Positions 15,442 through 22,998 of a stretch of DNA of 64,000 bases are shown in pieces. The position numbers and the translations under genes are program-made. Below the pieces are notes generated by a model that searched no databases, was not told the DNA's origin, and worked only from the letters and a program-made list of their open reading frames with translations. The number at the start of each line of letters is the position of its first letter. The first letter of the stretch is position 1. Origin of the DNA: JAABUE01 sp034431895 (GTDB lineage Bacteria; Chloroflexota; Anaerolineae; Anaerolineales; Villigracilaceae); NCBI GenBank assembly GCA_034431895.1, contig DAOUCM010000094.1, positions 27,111 to 91,110 on the forward strand, written 5' to 3'.

Positions 15442-16668
15442 CTATACCATCTCCTCTGCGTTCGAAAGAATGTGGACGACCGCGGTGGAGGCCGGCCCGC
15501 CGAGCGATTGAATCAGCCCAAACTTGGCCCCCGCTACCTGGCACGCTTCGGCCTGACCCCGTAACTGGGTCGCTGCTTCGACGGCTTGATACACGCCCGT
15601 AGCGCCTCCTACGAAGCCGCGCGCCTTGAGTCCGCCCATCGTGGCGCAGGGCAGGCGGCGGTTCTCCGCTAGTTCGACTGCCGGCAGAACGGGAGCAGTA
15701 TGCTCAACTGCCGGCGGAACGAGGGAGATGCGGCCATCGGCGGCCATCTTCCAACCCTGACCGCGAAGCGCAAATCCGCTGGCTTCCAAAGAGAGAGCAG
15801 CGTAAATCGAGAAGGCGTCGTGATACTCGAAGAAGTCAATCTGGTCGAGAGTAATGCCCGCCTGTTGGACGGCGCGGCTTGTGGCGAGGTAAGCCGCCTC
15901 GAAGAAGAGCACATCCTTGCGGTCGTGCAAGGCGAGCGTATCGGAGGCGGTTGCGGAGGCGGCGATGCGGACGAGTGGATGAGGCCAATCGGACGGGAGC
16001 AACTCGCGGCGAGTCAGAACGAGGGCGGCGGCGCCGTCGGCGTTGGGAGCGGCGTCGAACATGTTCAGCGGAGGGGTGATCGGTTCGGCCTTCTGGTACG
16101 TCTCCAATTTGATGGCTTTGCGGAACATGGCGTTCGGATTTCCTGCGCCGTGGGCATGGGCGGTGAGAGCGAACCCCGCGAAGCCGTCGGGAGGCACCTG
16201 GTATTCGTGCATGTAGCGCTGCATGAGGAGCGCGGCCTGCGCAGCGGGGGTGATGCCCTGCTCCGATTCATAGTCGCTGTCGGCGGCAGTGGCAAGGGCC
16301 GCTTCCACGCCCGCGCCGATTTGGTCGGTCATCTTTTCCACCCCGACGACCAGCGCCACATCCACCAGCCCGCTTTTGACGGCCAGGTAGCCCTGACGCA
16401 GCGCCGCGCCGCCCGACGCGCCCGCGGCCTCCACCGTGACGGCTTCGATGCCTGTCAGACCGGCAAAGTCCGCAAGCAGCGCGCCGAGGTGCGCTTGCCG
16501 CGAGAGATTGGGCGCCAGCATGTTGCCCACGAACATGGCTTGCGGTTTCAACCCGCCTGCGTCCTTGAGCGCCGCTTGGATGGCGAGAAAAGCAAGGTCA
16601 CGCAGACCAATGTCCCAATGCTCGCCGACTTCCGTTTGTCCGATACCTGCAATGATGATGTCGCTCAT
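15442..16668 (-). CDS. Thiolase-family protein lacking the catalytic Cys and His
   Basis: This 408-residue protein aligns with archaeal-type acetyl-CoA C-acetyltransferases along its whole length (GIGQTEVGEHW ... GVEKMTD ... NADGAAALVL ... GLKARG). The nucleophilic cysteine position, normally ACASG, reads AAGASGG. The GHP histidine near the C-terminus is replaced (GLKARGFVGGATG). The EVHDCF-like motif is EYHDAF, keeping only His-Asp. Classical thiolysis or condensation is therefore doubtful. Thiolase-fold aldolases such as Ltp2, which also lack the Cys and pair with DUF35, are an alternative. It overlaps the HNH gene by 4 nt (ATGA) and is followed by the DUF35 gene. Confidence 0.85.
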   Translation of the reverse strand: MSDIIIAGIGQTEVGEHWDIGLRDLAFLAIQAALKDAGGLKPQAMFVGNMLAPNLSRQAHLGALLADFAGLTGIEAVTVEAAGASGGAALRQGYLAVKSGLVDVALVVGVEKMTDQIGAGVEAALATAADSDYESEQGITPAAQAALLMQRYMHEYQVPPDGFAGFALTAHAHGAGNPNAMFRKAIKLETYQKAEPITPPLNMFDAAPNADGAAALVLTRRELLPSDWPHPLVRIAASATASDTLALHDRKDVLFFEAAYLATSRAVQQAGITLDQIDFFEYHDAFSIYAALSLEASGFALRGQGWKMAADGRISLVPPAVEHTAPVLPAVELAENRRLPCATMGGLKARGFVGGATGVYQAVEAATQLRGQAEACQVAGAKFGLIQSLGGPASTAVVHILSNAEEMV

Positions 16669-17093
16669 TTTGTATTCCGTTCAGGCGGATGCCACCCCGC
16701 TTCCACCCAGATCGCCCTGGCGCGGACGCGCAATTCGCTGTTGAGAGATAAGGCTTCCACTGTCGCACGTCCCACCGGTGTTTTGCCGACAATGATTGTG
16801 CCGTTCTCGCTCCAGGCGAAATGATCCGTCCATGCTTGCGTTCGGGGGTTGAACAAGGGGACGAGTTTGCCGCTTTCTGGATCCGCCGCTTCTGTCGAAA
16901 TTCCTTTGGCCTCGTTGCACAGGCGGCACGAAAGCCACAGGTTTTCCTCTACACTTTGACCGCCGCTGGATTTTGGGAGGATGTGTTCCAGCGTCAATGG
17001 CACACCGCTGACAATTTCCTGCGTCTGGCAGTAGCCGCAGCGATGGCGTGCCTGTTTTGCGATGCGCCGACGTAACCCCGCAGCAACGGTCAA
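16665..17093 (-). CDS. HNH endonuclease family protein
   Basis: This 142-residue protein has an HNH nuclease core with zinc-binding cysteines: CGYC near residue 20, the catalytic LEHILPKSSGG, then ENLWLSCRLCN. The remaining C-terminal half (LVPLFNPRTQAWTDHFAW ... GRATVEALSLN) is seen in many stand-alone HNH proteins of cyanobacteria and Chloroflexota. It overlaps the upstream gene and the downstream thiolase gene by 4 nt each, so it is translated from the same message. The biological substrate is unknown. The pair with the ribbon-helix-helix-like protein suggests a small mobile or toxin-antitoxin-like cassette. Confidence 0.85.
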   Translation of the reverse strand: MTVAAGLRRRIAKQARHRCGYCQTQEIVSGVPLTLEHILPKSSGGQSVEENLWLSCRLCNEAKGISTEAADPESGKLVPLFNPRTQAWTDHFAWSENGTIIVGKTPVGRATVEALSLNSELRVRARAIWVEAGWHPPERNTK

Positions 17094-17512
17094 CTCGATT
17101 TCCTCAATTCTTTGACCGTTGGCAGACGATACCCGCGCCGTTTGAGCAGGACAGCCGCATAGCCCTTTCGGAACGTCAACACATCCGCTTGGCGTCGCAG
17201 GGTATCGAGACGTTTTTTCTCCGCGTCCGTCAGCGGGGAAGATCGTTTTTTGTCGAGCAAGGCCTCGTACTCTGCCCAGCGCTTCGGCGGGAAAACACGC
17301 TCCATCTCACGTTTCAACTCGGCGTCGTTCATTTTCAGCAGCGGAAATACATCCGGGTGGTATTGTTCGGGAATCTCTTCCAACAGCGGAGGTAGACTAT
17401 GTGCCAGGCTTTGCGCGATGATGGCGTCTGGGGGCTGGCGCGAGAGCTCAGCGGCGCGTTTCAGATGGCGGTATAAGGGTTCAGGAAGATGAACGTTAAT
17501 GGTGTGAGTCAT
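17090..17512 (-). CDS. Small protein with ribbon-helix-helix-like N-terminus, partner of the HNH gene
   Basis: The 140-residue product starts MTHTINVHLPEPLYRHLKRAAE, a pattern typical of ribbon-helix-helix DNA-binding domains (strand, then two helices). The rest is basic and helical (PPKRWAEYEALLDKKR ... RKGYAAVLLKRRG) and matches nothing I can name. Its stop overlaps the HNH start by 4 nt. The upstream in-frame Met eight codons earlier is disfavoured. Related pairs are usually called hypothetical protein plus HNH endonuclease; an antitoxin or targeting role is only a guess. Confidence 0.75.
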   Translation of the reverse strand: MTHTINVHLPEPLYRHLKRAAELSRQPPDAIIAQSLAHSLPPLLEEIPEQYHPDVFPLLKMNDAELKREMERVFPPKRWAEYEALLDKKRSSPLTDAEKKRLDTLRRQADVLTFRKGYAAVLLKRRGYRLPTVKELRKSS

Positions 17513-17613
17513 GCCGTTTCTAACCTTTCGTTTCAATGCGAGGAATTATACAGCATGGTGAGGTACACAGGTAAACACGCACACACGTAAACAGTCGCGG
17601 AACGTGTACCTGT

Positions 17614-18702
17614 CTACTTCATCGTAATCTTCCCGCGCATCCGCGCATACGTTGCGTAGTCAATCTCTGTTCGCCGCGCAATGTAATCTTGTGTTTTCAG
17701 GGCTTTGCCTTGACGTTCGGTAATTTTGTCGGTGACGGTCAGGTCGAAGGCGTCGGAGCCGGCGCCGGAGCCGAAGGAGGCCAGCAGGATGCGGTCGCCA
17801 GGTCGAGCGATGTCGAGAATCGCCGTCAGCCCGATGATGGACGACCCCGAGTAGGTGTTGCCGATGACGGGGACGAGCAGTCCAGGAGCGATCTGTTCGG
17901 AGGTGAAGCCCAGCATTTGCGCGGCGCGTTGCGGGAACTTGGTGTTGGGCTGGTGGAAGACCGCCCACGTGTAGTCCTTGGCGGTGGTGCCAAGCGCTTC
18001 CATCAGCGTTTTTGCAGAGGAGGTGATGTGATGGAAGTAGGCGGGCTCACCCGTGAAGCGGACACCGTGTTCGGGGTACTTCTGATACTCGCGCCGCCAG
18101 AAGTCGGGTGTATCGGTGACGTAGGAGTACGAGGCGTTGATGACCGCCAGCGCGTTCTCGGCCGGACCCAGGATGTAGGCCGCGCCGCCCGCTGCAGCGG
18201 TGTACTCGAGCGCGTCGCCGGGCTTGCCTTGGGCGGTGTCCATGCCGATGGCGAGGGCATAATCGGCCATTTTCGAACCGACGAATCCTATCGCGGCAAC
18301 GATGGCTTCCGTTCCCGCTTTGCAGGCGAATTCCCAGTCGCCCGCCTGGATGCTGGCAGATGCGCCAATGGCTTCGGCGACGACGGTAGAGGTGGGTTTG
18401 ACCGCATACGGATGCGACTCAGACCCGACCCAAATGGCGCGCAACTCGGCGGGGGCGATGCCCGCACGGGCCAGGGCGTTCCGTGCCGCTTCGATGGACA
18501 TGGTGATTACATCTTCATCCAGCCCAGGGACGGCTTTCTCTTTGATGGGCAGGCCGGCAGACTTGCCGCCTGTCCACACGCGCGCCACTTCTTTGGCAGG
18601 CAGACGAAAACGCGGCACGTATGCGCCGTAGCCGATGATACCGACCGGGCGAGAGGGGCGGAGGAGGGTGGGGGAGGAGGTTTGAGATGTAGAGGTTGTC
18701 AT
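17614..18702 (-). CDS. Hydroxymethylglutaryl-CoA synthase (archaeal type)
   Basis: This 362-residue enzyme condenses acetyl-CoA with acetoacetyl-CoA to HMG-CoA, the first committed step of the mevalonate route. It is of the archaeal/short type: GIIGYGAYVPRFRL at the start, a conserved acidic segment LDEDVITMSIEAARNAL, the acyl-accepting cysteine in FACKAGTEA, the histidine in FHQPN and the GNTYSGSSIIGL segment. All expected catalytic residues are present. The start is the second of two close ATGs, 6 nt after AAGGA; longer versions lack support. It heads an operon with the RHH/HNH pair, a thiolase homologue and DUF35, the archaeal neighbour set. Confidence 0.93.
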   Translation of the reverse strand: MTTSTSQTSSPTLLRPSRPVGIIGYGAYVPRFRLPAKEVARVWTGGKSAGLPIKEKAVPGLDEDVITMSIEAARNALARAGIAPAELRAIWVGSESHPYAVKPTSTVVAEAIGASASIQAGDWEFACKAGTEAIVAAIGFVGSKMADYALAIGMDTAQGKPGDALEYTAAAGGAAYILGPAENALAVINASYSYVTDTPDFWRREYQKYPEHGVRFTGEPAYFHHITSSAKTLMEALGTTAKDYTWAVFHQPNTKFPQRAAQMLGFTSEQIAPGLLVPVIGNTYSGSSIIGLTAILDIARPGDRILLASFGSGAGSDAFDLTVTDKITERQGKALKTQDYIARRTEIDYATYARMRGKITMK

Positions 18703-18732
18703 GATCATTCCTTGTACGAACGGATGGTGGTC

Positions 18733-18786
18733 AGCGGATGAACGGATGGAGGGCGGCAAATCCGTTTATCCGTTAGGCATCCGCTG
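18733..18786. repeat. Nested palindrome upstream of HMG-CoA synthase
   Basis: AGCGGATG and CGGATGAACGGAT on the left pair with ATCCGTTTATCCG and CATCCGCT on the right (12 of 13 in the inner arm). It lies in the leader of the HMG-CoA synthase gene and could be a repeat or an attenuating structure; no T-run follows. Confidence 0.5.
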
Positions 18787-18948
18787 GTCAGGGTGGTCAG
18801 CGCGGGCATGAAGGTTTGAGATAATCGGGCATAGTGTAGTCCTATGACGCCCATCATACTTAGGCCATCCAATCAACTACTCTCAAATTGGGGGTCTGCT
18901 CGAAAGTTGTCGGCAAGTCATTTATGTCGAGCGTCTGCCTGCGCGTGT

Positions 18949-19830
18949 TCATTCCCTGTCGTGGCTGGCTTTCAATGGCTTGAAGCCCTCTCCAATGGCC
19001 TCGTGCGCTATCCCAATGACCATGAAAGCCTGTGGATCGGTCTCCTGGACGATGGCCTTGATTTGGGCAATCTCAGAGCGGGAGACCACACAATACAGAA
19101 TGGGGCGTTGGGCGCCGGTGTAGGCGCCCGTGCCAGAAAGGACCGTCACGCCGCGTTCCAAGTGGGTGAGAATCTGCTCGGCGATCGCCTGTGGCTGTGA
19201 AGTGACGATCATGGCCGTGCGGGCGGTTTCGGAGCCTTCCAAGACCGTCTCTGCCACCAGGCCGCTGACATACAGGGTGACAATGGCATATAGCGCCTGT
19301 TTCCAACCAAAGATAAAGCCGGCTGCCAGGATGACCGCCGAATCTACCATCAGGTAACTTTGCGACATGGTCACATTGCGCCAATGGTTTAGGATGCGCG
19401 CCAGGATATCCGAACCGCCGCTGGTGCCGCGCGCGCGATAGACCAATCCATAGCCAACGCCGCTGACGACTGCGCCATAGAGCGAATTGAGGAAGATGTC
19501 ATCGGTCAAACCGTTGGCAGGGAAGAACGGCAGCCATAATAAGGCGTCCACAGCCAGCGAATAAACCATGATGGCAATGGCCGTGCGCGTTGCAAATCGT
19601 TGTCCGCCCAAGAAACGCCAGCCAAGCAGAAAGAGCGGCACGTTCCCGATGAAGACCATCAACCCAATCGGCCAGCCGGTAAAATGATGGACGAGTTGCG
19701 CAATCCCGCTGACGCCGCCTGAAGCCAGTTGCGCTGGCACAAGGAAGAGGCGCAGGCCCACTGCTTGCGTCAAGGCGCCCAACGCAATCAGCCCATAATC
19801 GCGGAATACGATCCAGCCACGCTCACGCAT
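18949..19830 (-). CDS. YitT-family membrane protein
   Basis: This 293-residue protein has the YitT layout: about five to six membrane helices with the internal repeats LASGGVSGIAQLVHHFTGWPIG and RARGTSGGSDILARIL, followed by a C-terminal soluble DUF2179 domain (ERGVTVLSGTGAYTG ... VVSRSEIAQIKAIVQETDP). Transport function is suspected for the family but the substrate is not established. It overlaps the 3' end of the upstream dehydrogenase gene by 8 bp, so both are co-transcribed. Confidence 0.9.
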   Translation of the reverse strand: MRERGWIVFRDYGLIALGALTQAVGLRLFLVPAQLASGGVSGIAQLVHHFTGWPIGLMVFIGNVPLFLLGWRFLGGQRFATRTAIAIMVYSLAVDALLWLPFFPANGLTDDIFLNSLYGAVVSGVGYGLVYRARGTSGGSDILARILNHWRNVTMSQSYLMVDSAVILAAGFIFGWKQALYAIVTLYVSGLVAETVLEGSETARTAMIVTSQPQAIAEQILTHLERGVTVLSGTGAYTGAQRPILYCVVSRSEIAQIKAIVQETDPQAFMVIGIAHEAIGEGFKPLKASHDRE

Positions 19831-20713
19831 CTAACAAACCTATGCCTGCAAGTTTTTCGATGACGCCGATGACGGCCGAGTTGTCCAATTCGGCCATCCC
19901 CATTTGCAGCATGGCGTTGAACAGTTGAGTATGTTCCGCCGCTGCTGGCAGTGGGATGCCGTATTCGCGCGCTGTTTCCATCACGATGTTCAGGTCTTTG
20001 GCCTGCATGTAGGCTTTGAAACCAGGCTGCCGATTGCCGTCGAACAGGCGGGGCGGTTTGACATCCAGCGTCCAACATTGCGCAGCGCCGGCTTTGATGG
20101 CCTCGACGACTTTTTTCGGGTCCACCCCAGCCTTCTTCGAAAAAATCATCAGTTCGCCCATGGCCACCATTTGCGCGGCCACCATAATTTGATTGGCCGC
20201 TTTGGCGACCTGACCGGCGCCGGCTGCGCCAACGTGGGTGATGGTCTTGCCCATGGCTTGCAAGACAGGCATGACCTTTTCCAGCGCAGCCGCCTCGCCG
20301 CCGACCATAATCGTCAGGGTGGCGTTGCGCGCGCCAATGTCCCCGCCGGAGACGGGCGCATCCAGCGCCAGCGCGCCCTTTTCGGCCAGTTTGGCGGCAA
20401 TCAGGCGAGCAGTTGCGGGTTTGATGGTGCTGTTGTCCACATAGACCAGCCCGCGGCGCGCCGCCTCGAGGATGCCGTGGCTACCCAACACCACGCTTTC
20501 GACATCGGGAGAGTCTGGCAAGTTGGTGAACACCACATCTACCTGCCCGGCTACTTCAGCCGGCGAAAAGGCCTCTTTTGCGCCTTCCGCTACCAGTTCT
20601 GCCACGGCTGCGCGGCTGCGATTGTGTACCACGAGCGGGAAACCTGCCTTCAAGATATTCCGCGCAATGGATTTACCCATCAGTCCAAGACCGATATAAC
20701 CTACTTTCAGCAT
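19823..20713 (-). CDS. NAD(P)-dependent beta-hydroxyacid dehydrogenase (3-hydroxyisobutyrate dehydrogenase family)
   Basis: This 296-residue protein has the family's N-terminal Rossmann motif GYIGLGLMGKSIARN, the substrate signature DAPVSGGDIGA, the GxxGAGQVAKAANQ stretch with the catalytic lysine in KAANQI, and a C-terminal helical domain. Members oxidise 3-hydroxyisobutyrate or reduce tartronate semialdehyde or succinic semialdehyde. The exact substrate cannot be told from the sequence. It shares a message with the YitT gene. Confidence 0.92.
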   Translation of the reverse strand: MLKVGYIGLGLMGKSIARNILKAGFPLVVHNRSRAAVAELVAEGAKEAFSPAEVAGQVDVVFTNLPDSPDVESVVLGSHGILEAARRGLVYVDNSTIKPATARLIAAKLAEKGALALDAPVSGGDIGARNATLTIMVGGEAAALEKVMPVLQAMGKTITHVGAAGAGQVAKAANQIMVAAQMVAMGELMIFSKKAGVDPKKVVEAIKAGAAQCWTLDVKPPRLFDGNRQPGFKAYMQAKDLNIVMETAREYGIPLPAAAEHTQLFNAMLQMGMAELDNSAVIGVIEKLAGIGLLDA

Positions 20714-20765
20714 AGTTGAATTCCTCTTCTCTCCATGAAATAGAGTCGTGGTATCATCTCACTAT

Positions 20766-20836
20766 ATTGGGGCGCGGGGTGTTTTGGGCGTGGGCAGCAC
20801 GTCATCCCCGCTCCCCTTTCTTTTTGAGAAGATACG
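20766..20836 (+). repeat. Dispersed intergenic repeat (TTTTGGGCG ... CCCTTTC ... GAGAAGA family)
   Basis: The segment shares a TTTTGGGCG core, then CGCTCCCCTTTC and TTTGAGAAGAT, with sequences at 10583-10642 and 35060-35132 (inverted) and 12235-12300 (direct). It lies in the 240-bp gap between the divergent dehydrogenase and rarD genes. Confidence 0.45.
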
Positions 20837-20953
20837 AGTTGTGCATTGATTATATCTGAGATGCCAAGAGCCAAAATGTCCTCTCGAAAACACGGGTGGA
20901 GACTGACGGCTGGCGGTCAATTCTTGCTTTGATTTGCGTCTGGAGGCTGCGTG

Positions 20954-21841
20954 ATGAAAAAAGGTCTTCTTTATGCATTGGGCGCTTATAGCATTTGGGG
21001 ATTGTTTCCGCTTTACTGGAAGTTGGTCAAGGACGTTCCGGCTTTGCAAATCATTGGACATCGCATTGCCTGGTCATTCGTTTTACTGGTTTTGGTCGTT
21101 TTGGCGGCCGGGCAAGGGAGGCAAATCCGTTCTTCCCTGACCCGCCGCGTGCTGGCCGTTTATTTGGCCACCGGCCTGCTCTTGAGCGTCAATTGGCTGA
21201 TTTATGTTTGGGGCGTCAACGAAGGATATATTGTGGAGACGAGCCTGGGATATTTCATCAACCCCTTGTTGAGCGTGCTGCTGGGGGTGGTTTTTCTGCG
21301 CGAGCGGTTGCGGCTGGCCCAATGGTTGCCGATTAGCCTGGCTGCAGCAGGGGTGGTTTATTTGACTTTTACCTATGGCCGCTTGCCGTGGATTGCGCTT
21401 TCTCTGGCTCTTTCATTTGGGTTATATGGTTTGGTGAAGAAATTGGCGCCGCTGGGTTCTCTGCATGGCTTGACGCTCGAAACTGGCATGGTGTTCATTC
21501 CGGCAGCAGGATATCTTTTGTGGGCAGAACTTGGAGGCGAGGGGCACTTTTTGCATGACGGTTTGGCAACCGATTTGTTCTTGATGGGCGCTGGCGTTGT
21601 GACGACCATTCCCTTGCTCATGTTTGCCTCGGCGGTGCAGCGCATTCCACTCACAATGATAGGGTTGATGCAGTATATTGCGCCCACCATTCAGTTTTTG
21701 ATCGGCGTGTTGGTGTACAAAGAGCCTTTCGATCAGACGCGCTTGTTGGGGTTTAGCCTGGTGTGGGTAGCGTTGGTCCTCTTTTGGGCAGAGGGATTTT
21801 GGGCGCATCATTCTCAACCAGCCATGGCGCCGGCAGATTGA
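20954..21841 (+). CDS. rarD: RarD-type EamA-family membrane transporter
   Basis: This 295-residue protein has ten predicted membrane helices in two EamA repeats and the RarD hallmarks: GLLYALGAYSIWGLFPLYWK near the start, the HRIAWSF motif, NWLIYVWGVN, and ETSLGYFINPLLSVLLG. RarD proteins are annotated as chloramphenicol-sensitivity permeases; the natural substrate is unclear. The ATG follows GGAGG by 7 nt; an overlapping GTG immediately before it is possible. The leader TCTGGAGGCTGCGTGATGAA resembles the end of the composite dispersed repeat, which may have donated the ribosome-binding site. Confidence 0.9.
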   Translation: MKKGLLYALGAYSIWGLFPLYWKLVKDVPALQIIGHRIAWSFVLLVLVVLAAGQGRQIRSSLTRRVLAVYLATGLLLSVNWLIYVWGVNEGYIVETSLGYFINPLLSVLLGVVFLRERLRLAQWLPISLAAAGVVYLTFTYGRLPWIALSLALSFGLYGLVKKLAPLGSLHGLTLETGMVFIPAAGYLLWAELGGEGHFLHDGLATDLFLMGAGVVTTIPLLMFASAVQRIPLTMIGLMQYIAPTIQFLIGVLVYKEPFDQTRLLGFSLVWVALVLFWAEGFWAHHSQPAMAPAD

Positions 21842-21917
21842 GGGGCCGGGCTATTTTGGCCTCATGTCTGGCGAAATTATTTGTTCCGATATTTTCGATT
21901 TGGTAAAGCAAAGTCAT

Positions 21918-22262
21918 TCAGCCAATCGGATGCTTCATCCGTTGCCCGCCCAGCAAGTGCATGTGAAGATGGGACACAATCTGCCCGCCGTGTGCGCCAG
22001 TGTTGACAATCAAGCGATAGCCATCAGTTTGCAGGCCCTCTTGTGCTGCGAGTCGTTGTGCAACGATGAAAAGCCGCCCTAGTGCGGGTTCGTCTTCTGG
22101 CTCGACCTGATTGACCGACGCAATGTGCTTGTTGGGGATGATCAGGATGTGCGTGGGCGCTACGGGGTGAATGTCATGGAAAGCAGTCACTAACTCGTCT
22201 TGGTAAACGATCTTGGCAGGCGCTTCCCCCTTCAGTATCTTGCAAAAAATACAGTTCGACAT
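21918..22262 (-). CDS. HIT-family nucleotide-binding protein
   Basis: This 114-residue protein is a typical Hint-type HIT protein: an N-terminal CIFCKI, the APTHILIIPNKHI strand region and the active-site histidine triad in SHLHMHLLGG. Members hydrolyse nucleoside phosphoramidates or dinucleotides. The family start MSNCIFCK is used; longer in-frame starts read through a dispersed repeat. The start codon itself lies inside the repeat copy (AAATGTCGAAC against AAATGTCGTTC upstream of dnaG). Confidence 0.92.
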   Translation of the reverse strand: MSNCIFCKILKGEAPAKIVYQDELVTAFHDIHPVAPTHILIIPNKHIASVNQVEPEDEPALGRLFIVAQRLAAQEGLQTDGYRLIVNTGAHGGQIVSHLHMHLLGGQRMKHPIG

Positions 22263-22395
22263 TTCATCGTTTGTGCAAATCTGGGTTTGCACCGCCGTTC
22301 CCGTGCAAGCGTCAGTCTGCCCTGGAGGGATGCCAGGGAACAAGTAACTGCGGTGCAACGCCAGTTTGGTCTCGGCCGGAGGCCGCGCCATGAAT
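22258..22395 (-). repeat. Composite dispersed repeat, copy B
   Basis: Both halves of the repeat are present here: AGATTTGC plus AAATGTCG at the HIT start, and the CAACGCCAGTTTGG / GGAGGCC block at 22346-22395. Copies A (9981-10550, split by an inserted element) and C (60957-61066) have the same order. Confidence 0.6.
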
Positions 22396-22420
22396 ATTCT
22401 GAACGGCTTTCGAAAATGAG

Positions 22421-22466
22421 AGCGCGCCAAACCGATAGGATGGCAGTCTCACCGCTTTGGCGCGCC
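22421..22466. repeat. Hairpin downstream of the cNMP-binding gene
   Basis: GCGCGCCAAA pairs perfectly with TTTGGCGCGC across about 25 bp. It lies just past the stop of the leftward cNMP-binding gene and could act as a weak terminator, but no T-run follows. Confidence 0.5.
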
Positions 22467-22479
22467 CACGAGCGGGCGT

Positions 22480-22947
22480 TCAGTTCTTTGCGGCCACGAG
22501 TTGCGTGCGAGTATGTTGCAGGCGTTCCAGGCTGGCTTTGGCTACGGCTCGCATCAGACCATAAGAAAGTTTCAAGTCCACTTCACAGAGCGCCCGCAGG
22601 GCCGAGGCGTTGATTGCAATGACGCGGCAGGCTTTATCTACGCGCACCGTGGATGTATAAACATAGGGTTCGATCAGGGCTGAAATGCCAAAGATTTCAC
22701 CGGGATTGAAATCGCTGATGAAGTATTCCTTTTTGTAATCTGGATCATTTTCGCTAGTCACTACGTAGTAGTAGGATGCTCCTCCCTCTACTAAGAAATA
22801 GAGCGTGTCGGCAGGGCTGTTGTACTCTACAATGATTTCGCCTGCTTTGTATGACTTATCTTCGGCAATCATGGAAAGCGCTTTGAGTTGCGCATCGTCC
22901 ATGAAGCCAAAGAACGGATAGCGGCGTAAGAGTTCGGGTGAGATCAT
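22480..22947 (-). CDS. Cyclic-nucleotide-binding domain protein without DNA-binding domain
   Basis: This 155-residue protein is a single cNMP-binding beta barrel (AGEIIVEYNSPADTLYFLVEGG ... FNPGEIFGISALIEP) with an N-terminal helical cap (LRRYPFFGFMDDAQLKALSMIA) and a C-terminal helix. No helix-turn-helix follows, so it is not a complete Crp/Fnr regulator. The usual phosphate-binding RAA motif is replaced by TSTVRVDKAC, so cAMP binding is uncertain. A strong AGGAGG site precedes the ATG. It lies 51 bp after the formate dehydrogenase stop and may be the last gene of that operon. Confidence 0.85.
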   Translation of the reverse strand: MISPELLRRYPFFGFMDDAQLKALSMIAEDKSYKAGEIIVEYNSPADTLYFLVEGGASYYYVVTSENDPDYKKEYFISDFNPGEIFGISALIEPYVYTSTVRVDKACRVIAINASALRALCEVDLKLSYGLMRAVAKASLERLQHTRTQLVAAKN

Positions 22948-22998
22948 GAGTAACCTCCTGGTAGAGTAGTTGAATGTAGTTTTAGCATATTTGGTTAA

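Noticed and set aside
17689..18741. Plus-strand frame opposite HMG-CoA synthase
   Set aside because: Gly/Arg/Asp-rich shadow frame; the minus-strand protein is fully conserved.
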